DNA of 64,000 nt from Skeletonema tropicum (taxonomy: Eukaryota > Bacillariophyta > Thalassiosirophyceae > Thalassiosirales > Thalassiosiraceae), in contig CM074129.1 of assembly GCA_037178625.1 (NCBI GenBank), forward strand, positions 4,463,963 through 4,527,962, read 5' to 3'. The notes beneath the pieces were generated by a model, which ran no database searches, was not told the origin of the DNA, and was given only the letters and a program-made list of their open reading frames with translations. Position 1 is the stretch's first letter. Every line of letters begins with the position of its first letter. Of the stretch, positions 1 to 12,100 are shown piece by piece. The position numbers and the translations under genes were made by a program.

Positions 1-203
1 GGACTCCCTGAAGGTTTTGCTGACGGCTTGCTGCTTGGCTTTGATGACGGCGAAGATGAAGGCTTGCTGCTTGGCTGTAGCGATGGTGCTCCAGTAGCCT
101 TACTACTTTTGGCTGAGTTCGAATGACCGACAACTACAACTTCGGCAGAGGCAACACCGAAGAGGGTTGCAAGGGTAACGATGGCGCTAGTATTGATCTT
201 CAT
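1..203 (-). CDS. Secreted PSSKPS-repeat protein, N-terminal part only
   Basis: A reading frame opens with ATG at 203 and runs off the left edge of the window without a stop. The first 20 or so residues (MKINTSAIVTLATLFGVASA) form a typical signal peptide with an A-x-A cleavage site. After a short linker (EVVVVGHSNSAKSS) the chain becomes a Ser/Pro/Lys repeat (PSSSPSSKPSSKPSAKPS). Such low-complexity PSSKPS or PTSSP linkers are common in secreted and cell-surface proteins of diatoms and other stramenopiles. The functional domain should lie beyond the window edge, so no activity can be assigned. The start is chosen because it directly precedes the signal peptide. Confidence 0.75.
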   Translation of the reverse strand, partial: MKINTSAIVTLATLFGVASAEVVVVGHSNSAKSSKATGAPSLQPSSKPSSSPSSKPSSKPSAKPSGS

Positions 204-961
204 GCCGACGAAGCTGGGTTAAAATAATAATAATTCAAGTAGAAAATTACTCAACTGACGACGAAGGTGCGTAAATGGTTTGAGTTGTGGACCGGCAGAG
301 AGGCGTGATATTATGTGAGGAGAGGTTTTGCGGCAAGCACGATAGAGAAGTAATTTTAGGCAAGACGGCATCTGTGATAGATGCACGTTCACAACCAGTG
401 AGAGGGCCTGAGCGAGACAGCAGTACTCAAAGTAACGGAAAGATTCTGAGAAAGATATTCTGATATATGTAGGAATGAGTACGATTTTGTGTGTGGAGTT
501 TGCCGTTATTCTCTTTCTTACGTCTTGGTAAAGGAGACAAGAGATGTCCTTAAAATCAACGCCTTTCTATGCGTTGAAGAGAATGTTCCTGGGTCGATTG
601 CGCGCTGCCATACTCTCCAGCATGCGTTGAATGCAAGAATCCGCTAGTGCAAGATCAAATAATGCCTCACACTACTTCAATGTTCAACGTAGGATTAAAT
701 AGTTTGGATACCGATGATCAGAAAACTGATGGTGGGATCGCCGAATTGCCCGAAAAAGTCGATGTGACACCACAAATCCAAATTTGTTGCGACGTGTACT
801 ACCAGCTAAGTACTTACACTCGGCCGAGCGACAAAGAGAGTGTACATGATGTGATGAATGTAGGCACCTCCGGGATACAATAGTGTGTCGCGAAATCAAA
901 CCATACTTATTACCACATCACTCCTGCTGGGCCCGCAGTCCAAATGCAGCCAAATCATATA
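204..961. other. Non-coding flank
   Basis: This holds the upstream region of the secreted repeat protein and the left flank of the Tc1/mariner element. The short open frames in it show no protein-like composition, and no repeat or RNA gene was recognised. Confidence 0.5.
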
Positions 962-995
962 GCGCCGTTTCTCAATAATCAAATAGCGCCAGTTA

Positions 996-1553
996 CACGT
1001 ATGTAATTCCTACATACGTAAGGTGGCCCTTTCTCTCACAACGCTCGCACTTAACCGCTTCAACGCTCAAATTTTTGCCCGCCACGCATCATCAACTCAC
1101 AACACACACACATGCACAGCAATTGAAAACTGTCTTTCTAGATAGTATCAGTACCGTTAGTGAGACTAATCAGTACCGTGTTAGCAAGACTATACTTAGG
1201 TTATGTCTTACCTCGACCTGCTGCTTCCATCCTAGGAGTACTTATCGTACTTACTACGCAAACTTTGGTGACGGGTGACGTATCTTTCATAAGTACCTGA
1301 GACTAACTTCAATAAGAGAAAGGATGATAAGGACGAAACGTATCGTGGATTGCCGCTTCCGCTGGTCGAGTACCGTTAACGCTAGTGAAGTCCCGTTTCA
1401 TATTTAGGAGTGTTGTTTATGTGCCGGAGAGAATGTAAGACGGGTGGAATGATGGTGGTAAAAAGTTTCATGCGGGGCATTTGACAAAAGTGAGAAATGT
1501 GCGAGCGTTGTTTGAGAAAGGGCCACCTTTCGTATGTAGGAATTACATACATG
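996..1553. mobile_element. MITE nested in the left TIR of the Tc1/mariner element
   Basis: The terminal inverted repeats are about 54 bp. They start CACGTATGTAATTCC on the left and CATGTATGTAATTCC on the right (reverse complement), and both continue through GGTGGCCCTTTCTC to CGCTCGCAC. The element is flanked by TA on both sides (994-995 and 1554-1555). The right TIR of the host transposon lacks this 0.56-kb stretch, so the pre-insertion site is visible. No coding capacity was recognised. Confidence 0.8.
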
Positions 1554-1807
1554 TACTACATTTTCCAGAACAAATGTTTTTGCCCGCGCGTGTGGCGTTT
1601 TCGTCACACTACCCGTCATTTACGACCCCTTTTAGATCTATTAGTCATTTCTACGTAGGAATAGTACAAGCCCGTAGAAGCTCAACGGCAATTTCACAAG
1701 CACTACATGACATGAACCATGTCGGCCCTGTAGAGCCGCTGCTATCCCTATTTTAGCTCATCCATTCGCCGAAAGATCCTAAGTATTGACAGGAGACTCC
1801 TCTCATT

Positions 1808-2908
1808 GTGTTGTTGATCGGTCGTAGTAGTCATAGGCGGCCGCTGTCATTGATTAAGTCTCGTCGGCTACTTATAAACATGCTAGCCGTGGCGGAAGAG
1901 CCTACCCAAAAGAAGATCATGGGGGGGAACGGAATTGCATCCGTCAAGACACCAGTTGTGAGGCGCCTACTGGAACAAAAGAAGTTCCCTTCACTGCAGA
2001 CTTGCAGAAGGTGGCTGAGACAGTATGTTACGTTGGGGAACATCTTGCCAAAGCGCAAAACCGGCAACAAGGCCGCGACACGGGAGATTGATGGGGAGGC
2101 TCTTTTTCAGCTTGCCCTGTATCGGATGGTAAGGCCTCATGCAAGGCTGTACGAGGTTAGAGCTTATCTCTCCAATAGATTCCCGACTGTTGAGCCCTAC
2201 TCGGACTCACAAATATATCGAGGAGAACAGCGGCTAGGTCTCTCCCGAAAAGCTGCGTCGTCGACATCACAAGAGGCATACTCACGAAAGAATCTACTCA
2301 AACGCAAAATGTATTGGGAAGAACCGTACCCCCTTGGTGTCGCAGGCGAGAGTACGGCATCCATTATTGATATTGACGAAGCAAAATTCAAACTCGAGTC
2401 GACGGACCGCTCTTACGGGAAGGTGGCCCGAGAGTTCCGATGCAATTTAAGAGGAAGCTACAAAAAGGGAGACCCGGAACCAATTTGATTATGGCCGTAT
2501 CTGGAGATAATCAAAACCCAATCTCTTTCCATAAACAATTCACAGAGGGAGGGACGAGGGACAGATCTTCATTGGTTCTATTGCTTCATGGAGGATTTGA
2601 TCGACTTCCTTGGTAACAACTACCCAGACCGGAGCTTCCTTTTCACATTAGACAATCTCAATATCCACAAACACCTCATCATCCTGAACTTGATTGAAGA
2701 TGCTGGACATCAAGTCGCGTTTCGAGCACCTTATTGGTCGTGTGACGGATCTATTGAGTATGTCTTCAATACCATACACACCATTCTTGAGATGGGTGGC
2801 GACAAAATGGAAGATGTGAATGCTTTGGTGAATCGGATTAATCTCATCATCGGAAGTATGGGATCTTTCCGTAGATACTTTCTACACGTAGGATTTCCTG
2901 ACAACTAG
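1808..2908 (+). pseudogene. Tc1/mariner (IS630-like) transposase, frameshifted
   Basis: The N-terminal part (1808-2488) contains a helix-turn-helix-like stretch (TCRRWLRQYV) and the region of the first catalytic Asp (IIDIDEAKFKLE). The frame is lost near 2465: the continuation (GRPGTNLIMAVSGDN) is in another frame. It shifts again near 2560-2590, after which the C-terminal piece (2588-2908) carries LDNLNIHKH with the second Asp and IEYVF with the Glu, 34 residues apart (DD34E). The pattern matches the DDE_3/IS630-Tc1-mariner family. With two frameshifts it should not give an active enzyme. Its position inside TA-flanked TIRs agrees with the family. Confidence 0.8.
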
Positions 2909-2997
2909 TTATTCATGAAGTAGAATAATACAAATAATGATGTATAATCATATGAATTTAGTTCAAAAGAAACTATGCATAGCCTAATTCAAGCGCT

Positions 2998-4127
2998 TCA
3001 AGTGCTTGATAGAATCTGTGAGCAAATCTGCTGCCTCCGGAGTACTGCACAATTGAACTCTTCCAAGTGCTTCTTCTTTGCCTTCCAAGCTTTGGTGATT
3101 GATTTATTCACCTTCGCATTATCGTCGAAATCAGGTTCTTTATCGCAGAGTGAATGGCTGCACTTCGGACATGGCAAAGAAATCGCTTTCCCTCCAAACT
3201 TATTGTACTCCCGTTCCAACTTATCCGATGATAGCTTCACTGCCTTGCAACCTTTTTTGTTGATATATTTCTCCTTGTCCAACTTTGCCAAACAATACAG
3301 TTGAAAGTTCTCTACAATTGTGGTGAATACTGCCAACTCTCTCTCCAATGCCCTCGTCAAGAAATTATCATGTTGAAGCAGCTCGTTCATCAATACCCAG
3401 GCCTTTGCCATGGCCGCTGCAATCACCGACTTTTTTGTCTTCTGTGCGTATCTTTTGGTCGGAATTTCCGTCATAGCACGACGTTTTAGTGGATCACTGC
3501 ACTTGGCCGCTGCTTCAACGATAGAAGCTTTGTTTCCGAGAGAGTATTCATGTTTGTGAGGAGTTTATCTGCTGAATGCGTAGTAGATGTCATGTCTTCC
3601 TTTGCCGCAAGCCTTGACTCAATAGCAGACTGAAGAGATGGAGAAATTTTTCGAATAGTGGGAGATGGAATCTTCACAACTTTGGGAGGACGTATTCCCT
3701 TGTGGGAGGACGTTTGGAATCTGCACCAGCGGCGGCACCATCGTCATCATTATCATTGCTGCTCGGCGAGGCATGAGGGGAGGGGAGAAGTTCTACTGAT
3801 GGGGTCGGCGAATCAACATCGGCCGATGAAAGACTCTCACTCTCTTTAGATTTTCTTAATCTTTCTTTTTCTCTGGCCTTTTCCCTTGCCGCTTTCTTTG
3901 CATCAACTCTGGCCCACATTTCCCTATACAGAGGAATGATAGGAGGATGATTCGGATCCGGATGAGATGGAAATACCGTCATCTTTCTTGCCCTTTGGCG
4001 AGGCCAAGGGCGGGGCAGACGACATCTGTGTACTACTGTTGTTGTATCTAATATTATTGGCTCCCCCTATGAGCCGGCGATCCTTTTTCCGACTCCTCAA
4101 TGGACCCGCCGGACGCTTTGATGACAT
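2998..4127 (-). pseudogene. Second, convergent gene of the Tc1/mariner element (unknown)
   Basis: Four consecutive reading frames on the minus strand (4127-3924, 3982-3674, 3677-3486, 3474-2998) follow each other with small overlaps or gaps and similar composition, as expected of one gene broken by three frameshifts. The N-terminal part is rich in Ser, Lys and Arg (SSKRPAGPLRSRKKDRR, then a KAAREKAREKERLRKS helix). The C-terminal part is helical with a possible zinc-binding pair (LPCPKCSHSLCD). It lies tail-to-tail with the transposase, inside the same TIRs. I do not recognise the family. It could be an accessory DNA-binding protein of the transposon or a captured host gene. Confidence 0.5.
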
Positions 4128-4584
4128 GGTTCATGGCATCTTGTGTAATGTGTATGCTCGAATTCAGAATTCTACGGGCTTGTACTATTCCTACGTAGAA
4201 ATGACTATTAGATCTGAAAGGGGTCGTAAATGACGGATGGTATGACGAAAACGCCACACGCGCGGGCAAAAACATTTGTTCTGGAAAATGTAGTACCTGG
4301 CGCTATTTGATTATTGAGAAACGGCGCTATGATTATGGCTGCGCAGTCCAAGTCATCACACATCTCTATTTGCGACGATGAAACCCTCAACTCATTACTA
4401 AATTGTACAGATGATACTACTTTCACTTCATATGAATATGTAACAGAAATTTTAAAAACGTCTGGTAGGCCATCATCTGTAGACCGGAGTAGCCAACAAT
4501 TAGTCCACAAAGACGATTCCTCAATCACCTAAAAGTTTCCTCATATATAGCCCTACCACGTAACCCAGTGCGTAGCAAATAAAC

Positions 4585-6020
4585 CGCGGACCGATCTCAC
4601 GATCAGCTGATCGATTTTGACCTTCTCACTTGCATCAGGATTTTCGAGGCATTCGTTCCAAGCGTCTTGGCGCCAGTCGATTCGAATGAAATTTTAATTC
4701 GATTTGCTCTCCATCCACGAGCTCTCCACTAAACATGTCGAACAAGATAAGCATAAGTATAGAAATACAAGCAGGATGGTCAATATCAATAATTAGTTGT
4801 AATTAGGAATTGTATTACTATCTTACATTTTCAACACTCGTACATTCGTCCATCTTGCCATCATTTCGACGATATCTTGTCAATTTTCACCAAGATGGTC
4901 CAGATTAAATCGTTAGCACTCATGTAAGGATCATTCATTTTGCACACAAGGCGAGATTGAAATTGAAGGCACGACCCGATACGCAGTGCATTACTACAAA
5001 AGAGACTCAGCTTCGGCGTTTAGTGCAAGTATCGCTCGGCTTGTTTCCTTGAGCATATATATTCGATCTACCACGTCCAATTGGTGTAATCGACTTTCGT
5101 AGAGAAGAAGCATCTGATCTCGAGCAATCCTGATTAAGAAGAGGTGCCCATCACCGCCTCATTGCTATAATTAGCTCTGGATAAGTCCCTGCAGTATTTG
5201 ATCAAAGATTTACACCATTTGAGACCATGTGTGAATGAAATGCGATCAATCTTCCACAAGTGAATAAATTCAATCCATTCGATACATGCCTCAGAAAATA
5301 ATGCGAATGACGAATATTATCTGATTGCAGCGTATTAGATTGAAGAAAGGGTGGAAACGCTCGACGAGATCATCCCATTCGAATTATTTCCATAGCAGTT
5401 CTTCCCTGCACTAAGTTCGACATGAACGTATCAAATTCGAATTGGTAAAACTCTGAATACAGGCTGAATATTCGAGGGACATATGCAATGACTGTATCAG
5501 CGAAGTTCCTATGGTGTAACAGCACCGTTTTCGACTAGTATTGTCCCCCCCCCTCGATCGATTTCGATGGAATGATCTTTTGTGGCATCTGACGAACCCC
5601 TTTCAGATTAAAAATCCTTCTGTTGTGGTCAGCTTGGGTGGATACGAATACAAATAACGTGCCGTATTTCTTCTGGGAGATCCATCGAAAGAGACCGAAA
5701 GGCCGGAGGGATGAATGATGTCGTGGGAGACGGCAGAACCTTCATGGAAGCTGTATGGCCTACGCAGGACCGATCGGGCGATAATTGAAGCACTGAATAC
5801 GCACTGAAAAATTATGGGGCACATGCATTGACGATATCAGGGAAGTTCCTATGGACTAGTAGCACCATCTTTGGTCGGTGGTTGCACGTGCCCCTCATGA
5901 GATTTCGATGGACGGGGAGTGGTCGTTTAGTTAGGGGGCTCACTAGCTTTAATTAAAATTAAAGGTCTCGGGGATCCCAATTCAAGCGCGCCCATCAGCT
6001 GATCGTGAGATCGGTCCGCG
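4585..6020. mobile_element. Gene-less TIR element, 1.4 kb
   Basis: A 26-bp perfect inverted repeat (starting CGCGGACCGATCTCACGATC) bounds the segment. The trinucleotide AAC lies just outside each end (4582-4584, 6021-6023) and may be a 3-bp target duplication. There is no transposase-like frame. Inside, a roughly 350-bp direct duplication is visible: about 5370-5590 resembles about 5720-5935, sharing 'ATGCA-TGAC-ATCAG-GAAGTTCCTATGG' and 'GATTTCGATGGA'. It is probably a non-autonomous DNA transposon; the superfamily is unclear, with PIF/Harbinger possible from the 3-bp duplication. Confidence 0.65.
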
Positions 6021-6362
6021 AACCCCCTAACTCATTCCCTGAATCAATTATCTGGTAGAAAATTAGCTAAAGTTGCATTACTTATCACTACCTCTCTTTA
6101 GACATTATTCAACCAATAAAATGGAGACTTATACGCCGATGTCAGAGCCGCAGTGGGAATCAGAGTTTCCTAAATCAGATTCATCACTGTGAAATGAACA
6201 TGAGCTATGTGGCAAATCTTGCTGGGGCTGTCCTTGGCTTTGTCAAAATCCGGACCAAAACCCTCTAGCCCTAGCGTCAGCCAAGGATTGTCTTACCTCC
6301 GAAACTTCTTCTTCATCGTTGGGGAAATATTCACTCTCGCTGATCCATTACTATTTTAAGAC
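6021..6362. other. 3' flank of the RING gene
   Basis: Intergenic DNA between the TIR element and the stop of the RING-finger gene. No feature was recognised. Confidence 0.4.
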
Positions 6363-8561
6363 TTAGTAGAGACTTGCCCTTGGCCGTGACTGTTTTGACT
6401 TCGAAACTCCAGCATGATTACTCATCAATCTTACAGCAACACCCGATGATAATGCACTAAGGAAATCATGCGGATGAGGCGAATGAGAATTCGTCAACGC
6501 CCTATGACCACTCAACCCAGTCCGCCAGTTCACTTCCCTCGTTGGTGTAACCGGAATCATCTGACTCATCGTTGAAAGATTAGCTTTTTGAGTTGGAGAA
6601 TGAGATCTGGCTGTTAAGACTGGTGCCTCGATCATTCTACGACAGGAGGATGGAGTATTCATCGCTTCTTCTGTTACTTCATCATTCGTTGCACTCATGA
6701 TTGTCATTTGTTCAACATCATCCAAGATACATGACTTCCTATCAGAATCGCACGAGTCTGAGTCTGTATCCTGAAGGAAACCCTTGGGAGCAGAACATAT
6801 GACATGATCATCCGATGTAAGTAGCGTAGATTGCAAATCAATCATGAGACCGGCTGCCAATCGCTCCAGCTTAGTTTGTTCATGCTTTAGCAGATCTCTA
6901 TCGATAGAGAGTTCGTGTAGAGTGGATTCGATTTGACAGGCTCTATCGTAAGTTCCACCAACCTTTACTAGTTGTTTGCTATGTTGGAGACGAATGTATC
7001 CATATCCTCTTGCCAATTTGACCCATTCTCCTCTTGGATCAGAACTGACTACTTGGACGCGGTCACCGTATTTTAAGCGCAGTAAAGGTTTCTCGGATTC
7101 TTCCTCTTGAGTGGGTGCAGATGACGATGCATTACCTTCTTTGTTATGTGCATCATCATCGCCTTCCTCTTTGTCAGTTTCGCGACCGAATGATGTCGAT
7201 TGCGCTAGTGAAGTATGCTGTTCGGCGGCATTACTGCTATCCTCAGTCAAAATTGTTGTCATTTTCATCTCCGTTTCAATAATGGCATCATCTTTGTTTG
7301 ATGTTCCCCCCTTCATAGCAATGCTGTCACGAAGTTGATTCGAAAACTCAGCCAGCGATAGAGGTTCGTCATCCAAAGTAATATTTGATCCAACTAAAAG
7401 GGCATTTCTCAATTCATTCCATCCATCATCATTGCTGTAGATATAAGATTCACTAGTACCTGTACTCCATCCAATATTGCATTCCGTTGAGAGATTGTCC
7501 TCTTCCTCAATATGATCATCATCAATGGACGAGGCTTCTGCCACTCCTACTTGGTCGTCCACGTCTTCAATTGTACTGCGATTTGATCCAACACGATTGT
7601 ACAGAGAGTGCTGATCATGTCCGACAGATGAGACTTGGACTTGGTCATCACCGATCGATGATTCATCTTGTACTTGTTCCTCCCCAGGTGCAGCTGCATT
7701 ACCTCTTCTTTCAGTATTATCATCTTTACCGCTTGTAGCAGCACGATGCAGCTCCACTAGACTTGGATAAATGACCAATCCGTCAACATCGGCAACTGCA
7801 TATGTTCCACAAACTTGATTTGTTGGTGATAGATATGATTCCAATTGATTTGTTTCGAAGCAATTCTCTTTTGTGTCTTTTATGGAAGTTGCTTTCACCG
7901 CAGATGCGGGTGTTTGGTCGCCTGGCAAAGTTAGGGTGGGAAATAATATTGATCCTCTCGTAGAGTTTGACTGGTCATGTGCACTACTACTATCATCATT
8001 CTGATTTGAGTGTAGTTTACTGAGCAAAGGCGGTGATTGTAGAAGTGCTTCTTGATTATCAAAGCAGTGTTTGGTTGTCTTTTTTGGTGACGTCGTCACT
8101 GCCGGGATTGCTACTGTTTCTTTATCAGTAACATCCTCTCTTTCATCTGGTGATGGACTATCGTCCGTAGCAGAAAGCAAGCTACTACGACGTCGTGCAG
8201 GTTCAGAAGCTTGGATTAAACTGAGCAGCACTGCATTTTTCGGTAGTGGCAGTCGTTTTGTCACTGTCACTGGTGTAGGTGAAGGTGTGTTTGGCCCATA
8301 GTATCGATTCTGCTGTGGACGCCGCTGCAATGGTAATGCAGATGTTCCTCGCTGCAATGGAGCATTCTGATTCTGAGCACCCGCGCTAATCTTGACATCT
8401 AGCGGTGTACGACACTCCATACATTTATCAAGGCGATTGGCGCAGTTGATGCAAACGTATGTGTGCCCGCAGGGAAGGACGACGGGAAAATTGTTGATCG
8501 GATCAAACTCCTCGAAGCATATGATGCAGTGGAAGGAAAAGGCGGATAACGCTGCTGCCAT
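6363..8561 (-). CDS. RING-finger protein with SH3-like tail
   Basis: A single 732-residue frame. The N-terminus is a complete C3HC4 RING: Cys12, Cys15, Cys31, His33, Cys37, Cys40, Cys47, Cys50. Such a domain normally binds an E2 enzyme and makes the protein a candidate ubiquitin ligase. A long Ser/Thr/Asp/Glu-rich, probably disordered middle follows. Near residues 500-580 there is a compact region (LKYGDRVQVVSSDPRGEWVKLARGYGYIRL) that reads like an SH3-type barrel, followed by a short helix (STLHELSIDRDLLKHEQTKLERLAAGL). The start ATG lies 10 residues before the RING. No intron is needed. It is transcribed in the same direction as the ATPase gene upstream, 0.6 kb away. The substrate cannot be inferred. 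Confidence 0.85.
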   Translation of the reverse strand: MAAALSAFSFHCIICFEEFDPINNFPVVLPCGHTYVCINCANRLDKCMECRTPLDVKISAGAQNQNAPLQRGTSALPLQRRPQQNRYYGPNTPSPTPVTVTKRLPLPKNAVLLSLIQASEPARRRSSLLSATDDSPSPDEREDVTDKETVAIPAVTTSPKKTTKHCFDNQEALLQSPPLLSKLHSNQNDDSSSAHDQSNSTRGSILFPTLTLPGDQTPASAVKATSIKDTKENCFETNQLESYLSPTNQVCGTYAVADVDGLVIYPSLVELHRAATSGKDDNTERRGNAAAPGEEQVQDESSIGDDQVQVSSVGHDQHSLYNRVGSNRSTIEDVDDQVGVAEASSIDDDHIEEEDNLSTECNIGWSTGTSESYIYSNDDGWNELRNALLVGSNITLDDEPLSLAEFSNQLRDSIAMKGGTSNKDDAIIETEMKMTTILTEDSSNAAEQHTSLAQSTSFGRETDKEEGDDDAHNKEGNASSSAPTQEEESEKPLLRLKYGDRVQVVSSDPRGEWVKLARGYGYIRLQHSKQLVKVGGTYDRACQIESTLHELSIDRDLLKHEQTKLERLAAGLMIDLQSTLLTSDDHVICSAPKGFLQDTDSDSCDSDRKSCILDDVEQMTIMSATNDEVTEEAMNTPSSCRRMIEAPVLTARSHSPTQKANLSTMSQMIPVTPTREVNWRTGLSGHRALTNSHSPHPHDFLSALSSGVAVRLMSNHAGVSKSKQSRPRASLY

Positions 8562-9178
8562 GGTACAAAATTTCTGCTGATGGCCGGCTACTTATGGAAC
8601 GACGATATAATATCATCATCATCTTTGTCGTCGCCGGTCGCGACCTTCACTGGATGCTCCATTTAGCCTCCATTCAAATAAGTCTTGTATGCTTTGACGG
8701 CTTTGAAGTAGAGTTCAGGAAATCCGGGCCGGCGCCCTTTCCTGCATAAAACAAAGCTAGAGAGATTGAAGATACCGTGTGACACATGCAACATCAATGC
8801 CTTGTTGGAATTAGTATAAAGTTGGGGATGATTGATACCGAAGGCTATAGTTATTGCCCAATGACCGTTGAGAAAGAAAGGGACTGTCGGAGAACCTTCT
8901 CAAAGTGCGTTACTCCCATGCCCAGCTATGTAGTACTTAGCTAGACGTCTGCGGAGAGTCGTTGCATATCTACATAGGTTGTTCATTACTTCTTCCTCTT
9001 GCTGCAGTACATTCAAAGACGAAGACATTGCATGCACATGAGTTTAGCTCTATTACTGTGAAGATTCCGCGACGCGAGAATTACTGCACTGAACACACAC
9101 ACTTCTTTACCATTACCATATCATCCATCATCAAGAACTTTTTTCATTCTGTCTTTTACACCTATCATAATAATCTAT
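8562..9178. other. Intergenic region between ATPase and RING genes
   Basis: 617 bp that must contain the 3' UTR of the ATPase gene and the promoter of the RING gene. No conserved element or RNA gene was recognised. Confidence 0.4.
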
Positions 9179-12100
9179 TTACAAACAGCTCAGCTGCTTA
9201 ACCTTTTCGCTACATCCCCATTCCTGGTAGCATGTCCTTGAGCGCTCAATATCATAATCCCCCCAATAATCATCTCCCTGAGATTGGAAGTACGCACTTG
9301 CCAGTTCGTGAGCTAAAGCTCTATCTTGAAGGAAACCATTCCTACACGATGTAGAGATAGCAGACTTAAACTTCTCTTTGGCCCTCTTGTTATTTCCATT
9401 TAGCACTGCAAGCTCTGCTTCCAGGATGTATAGATAATGAACGACATTCACATTACCATTCTTTGCCCAACCTCGAATGATCTTAATTTTTCTATGCGCC
9501 GATTTCTTCATTAGTCTCTTCTTCCACCCAGATGCAGTTTGGGCTGCTTTCAGATAGGTCAGCGCCTCCAAGAAAGCGTAGCGCACTGAAGTAAATGTGC
9601 CAGTTGGTGGGAGCTGATCATCACTGGCCTTTCGAACCAAATCAATAGCCTCTCTCCACTCTTGTAAGAAGACAAATACTTCCAACTTCATCAAGTTTAC
9701 ATGTGCAGTAATTGTGGCGTTTCCAGTTGATGCTGCAGTTGCCAATGCAGAGTCACAAAACTTATCACCAGCTTCAACATCGATGCCACGGAGCTTCTTC
9801 ACTGTCGTTATCAAAATGGTGATTTTTAACTTTGAGTCGTCTTGTTTCATTTGTGTCAATACCGGGATAGTCGCTTCGAGCTCTTCCTGAATGCTCTCCA
9901 GTGGTCTACCTATAAAGTACAGGTTGCAGCTACGAACAATGAGACAGAATCCAGCTGCATCAATTTCGCCAGACTGAAGTCCAATCTGGTACCCATTCAG
10001 TAACGGCGCAATAGTATCCTGGAGCGGTGATACCCAGTGATAGCAAAAGTGCTGTGTAACTAATATTGTGTAACAAGCGCTTCTACTCATGCCGGGCATT
10101 TCAAGGATGAGTTCTGCTGCCTTGACCATCTCAAGACCCTCATGTGGTTTGCCAAAATGGCCACAGAGCATCATACCTAATGCAGCAAAACCCGAAGATG
10201 ATGAAGAATTCAAGCCATGCATAAAAGAAGTTGTGACCATCTGAAAAATTATCAGCGGAAACATTGTTGGTTCTACGTGATAAATGGATGCACCAAGATG
10301 GTCATTCATTCTTTGACTCATTTCGATTTTTTCATCGTCGAGCGCAGGCAATCTGGCAATGTCTTCAGCTGACGTGTTCTTTAACAACCTCTTGACTCGA
10401 ATGTATTCTCTGATAATGATGAGTTTGGATACTGGCTTCTTCTGTAGAGTTGGTAAGCCAAGCTGACGTCTGAAATCAAGAGCTACATCAATGCACTCAT
10501 TGTACTTTCCTGCAGAGATTAATGACTTCACTTTGATATCTGATACTCCAAATTTCTCCTTCATGTCAATATCTTTGCTCAACACCTCTTCAATGAGCTC
10601 ATTCATAGTGTTGAAATCGCCAGTTAGAAAGCAGGCGTTCGCTCCATGACTGCATAAATCCAGCATGGTGCTATGGTCATCTTCCCAGCCTCTTGACCCA
10701 AGTGCTTCACGACCTGCCTTCAAGTAATACTTTGCAGCGTCAAATGCTGCATTTTCTGAAGCCTTGATTCCAGCTTTTAGATTCATTCTTGCCAGCACAA
10801 GACATTCTTCATTAGATGATGCACAGTTCAGTAGGCCCACTACCTCAAAGAGGTTATCCTCAAGTTCTCCTGGAGAAAGCCTGTGCAACAAAATATTGCC
10901 AATTCTTCCTCGAAAAGAATCCCTTTGATCTGGAGAGATGAGTTTGAAGGCTGCTGATTGGATCTGGTCGTGCACAAAATGGCATTCTTCGTCATCCACC
11001 TCACAAAGACCCTCTACCTCTAATTCTTCAATTGAACTTGCATATGAAGAATCACAGCCAATTTCGTCTATATCGTAAACACTCAGGTCTGAAGTGAGAA
11101 GGGAGCATGAAACAGAACTCATTGAGTCCTTCATCGACTTTCTCATCTCAATCTGCGGAATATTGTTCATGACCTCCAGCACAGCCGATAACCGGAAAGT
11201 AGCACCAAGGCAAGAGGCAACCATGAGCACCCTTTGCGTTTCCTCCTGCAAGCGGTTCATCTTGTTTACAAGGACAGATGCAACATTCTCGGTCACAATC
11301 TTTGGCTTGACTGCCTCGTCATCCCAAGTCCACTTCATTGCTCCAAAATTATACTGTAAGAGCTTTTCATCATGGAGAGATCTTAGAAATGTCAAAACGA
11401 AGAAGGGATTGCCTTCTGTCTTTTTATGGATTGTTTCTGCCAATAATTTGACTTCGTTGTCATTGTCATCCATCCTCAAGGCTTCAGCAACAAGTGATAA
11501 GACATTGTCGACACTGAGATTTCCAATGTTAATCTTCGCAATTGACACGTTCATTTGTTCGAGATCTCGAATATGAAGTGCAAGGGGGTGATAGCTGTAA
11601 TAATAAAGAGTATACGTGCCATCAAGGATGAGGTATGAGGTGCTGATAGAACTAGCATAGGGGCATCAGACACAAATACACAGTAATCATCACTTACTCT
11701 GGTACTTCATCCTCTCGGTAAGCGCCAACAATCAAAAGGTTAGGGATCTCTCCATTCAATACGATGCTCTTCAATAAATCAAGTGTTGCTGTATCGCTCC
11801 ACTGCAAATCATCAATAAATAGGATCACTCCTTTTGAGGTTGAGCACATGATTTTCAATAATCGCCTGATTGCAAAGTGCATCTGTGAGATTGATTCTTT
11901 ACCGGCCAGGATATTCAAACTTCCCAGCTTTGAAATGGAGGATCTTCTAACTTCTTTACCGGAGGCTCTCCTAACTTCTTTGCCGGCCAAGTGATTCATT
12001 CTGATGCTCACACTGGAATCCGAGGTACTCCTCAAAAGAGTTGCTACATTTGGCCTTAATGATGGCCTTCGTGATTCCGCGCCCAGCCCCAGTAACTCTG

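Larger units (their letters stand above)
962..4327. mobile_element. Tc1/mariner-type DNA transposon with long TIRs
   Basis: The outermost 31 bp (from GCGCCGTTTCTCAATAATCA) are inverted at the right end. The inverted repeat then continues for roughly another 130 bp: about 1555-1690 on the left pairs with about 4160-4295 on the right. TA dinucleotides flank both ends (960-961 and 4328-4329), as expected for Tc1/mariner target duplication. On the left the TIR is interrupted by a nested MITE (996-1553); the right arm shows the uninterrupted sequence. Inside are a broken DD34E transposase on the plus strand and a second, convergent, broken gene on the minus strand. The element looks immobile in its present state. 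Confidence 0.8.

Noticed and set aside
7111..7744. Plus-strand frames within the RING gene
   Set aside because: They are antisense shadows of the Ser/Asp-rich part of the RING gene, without independent support.
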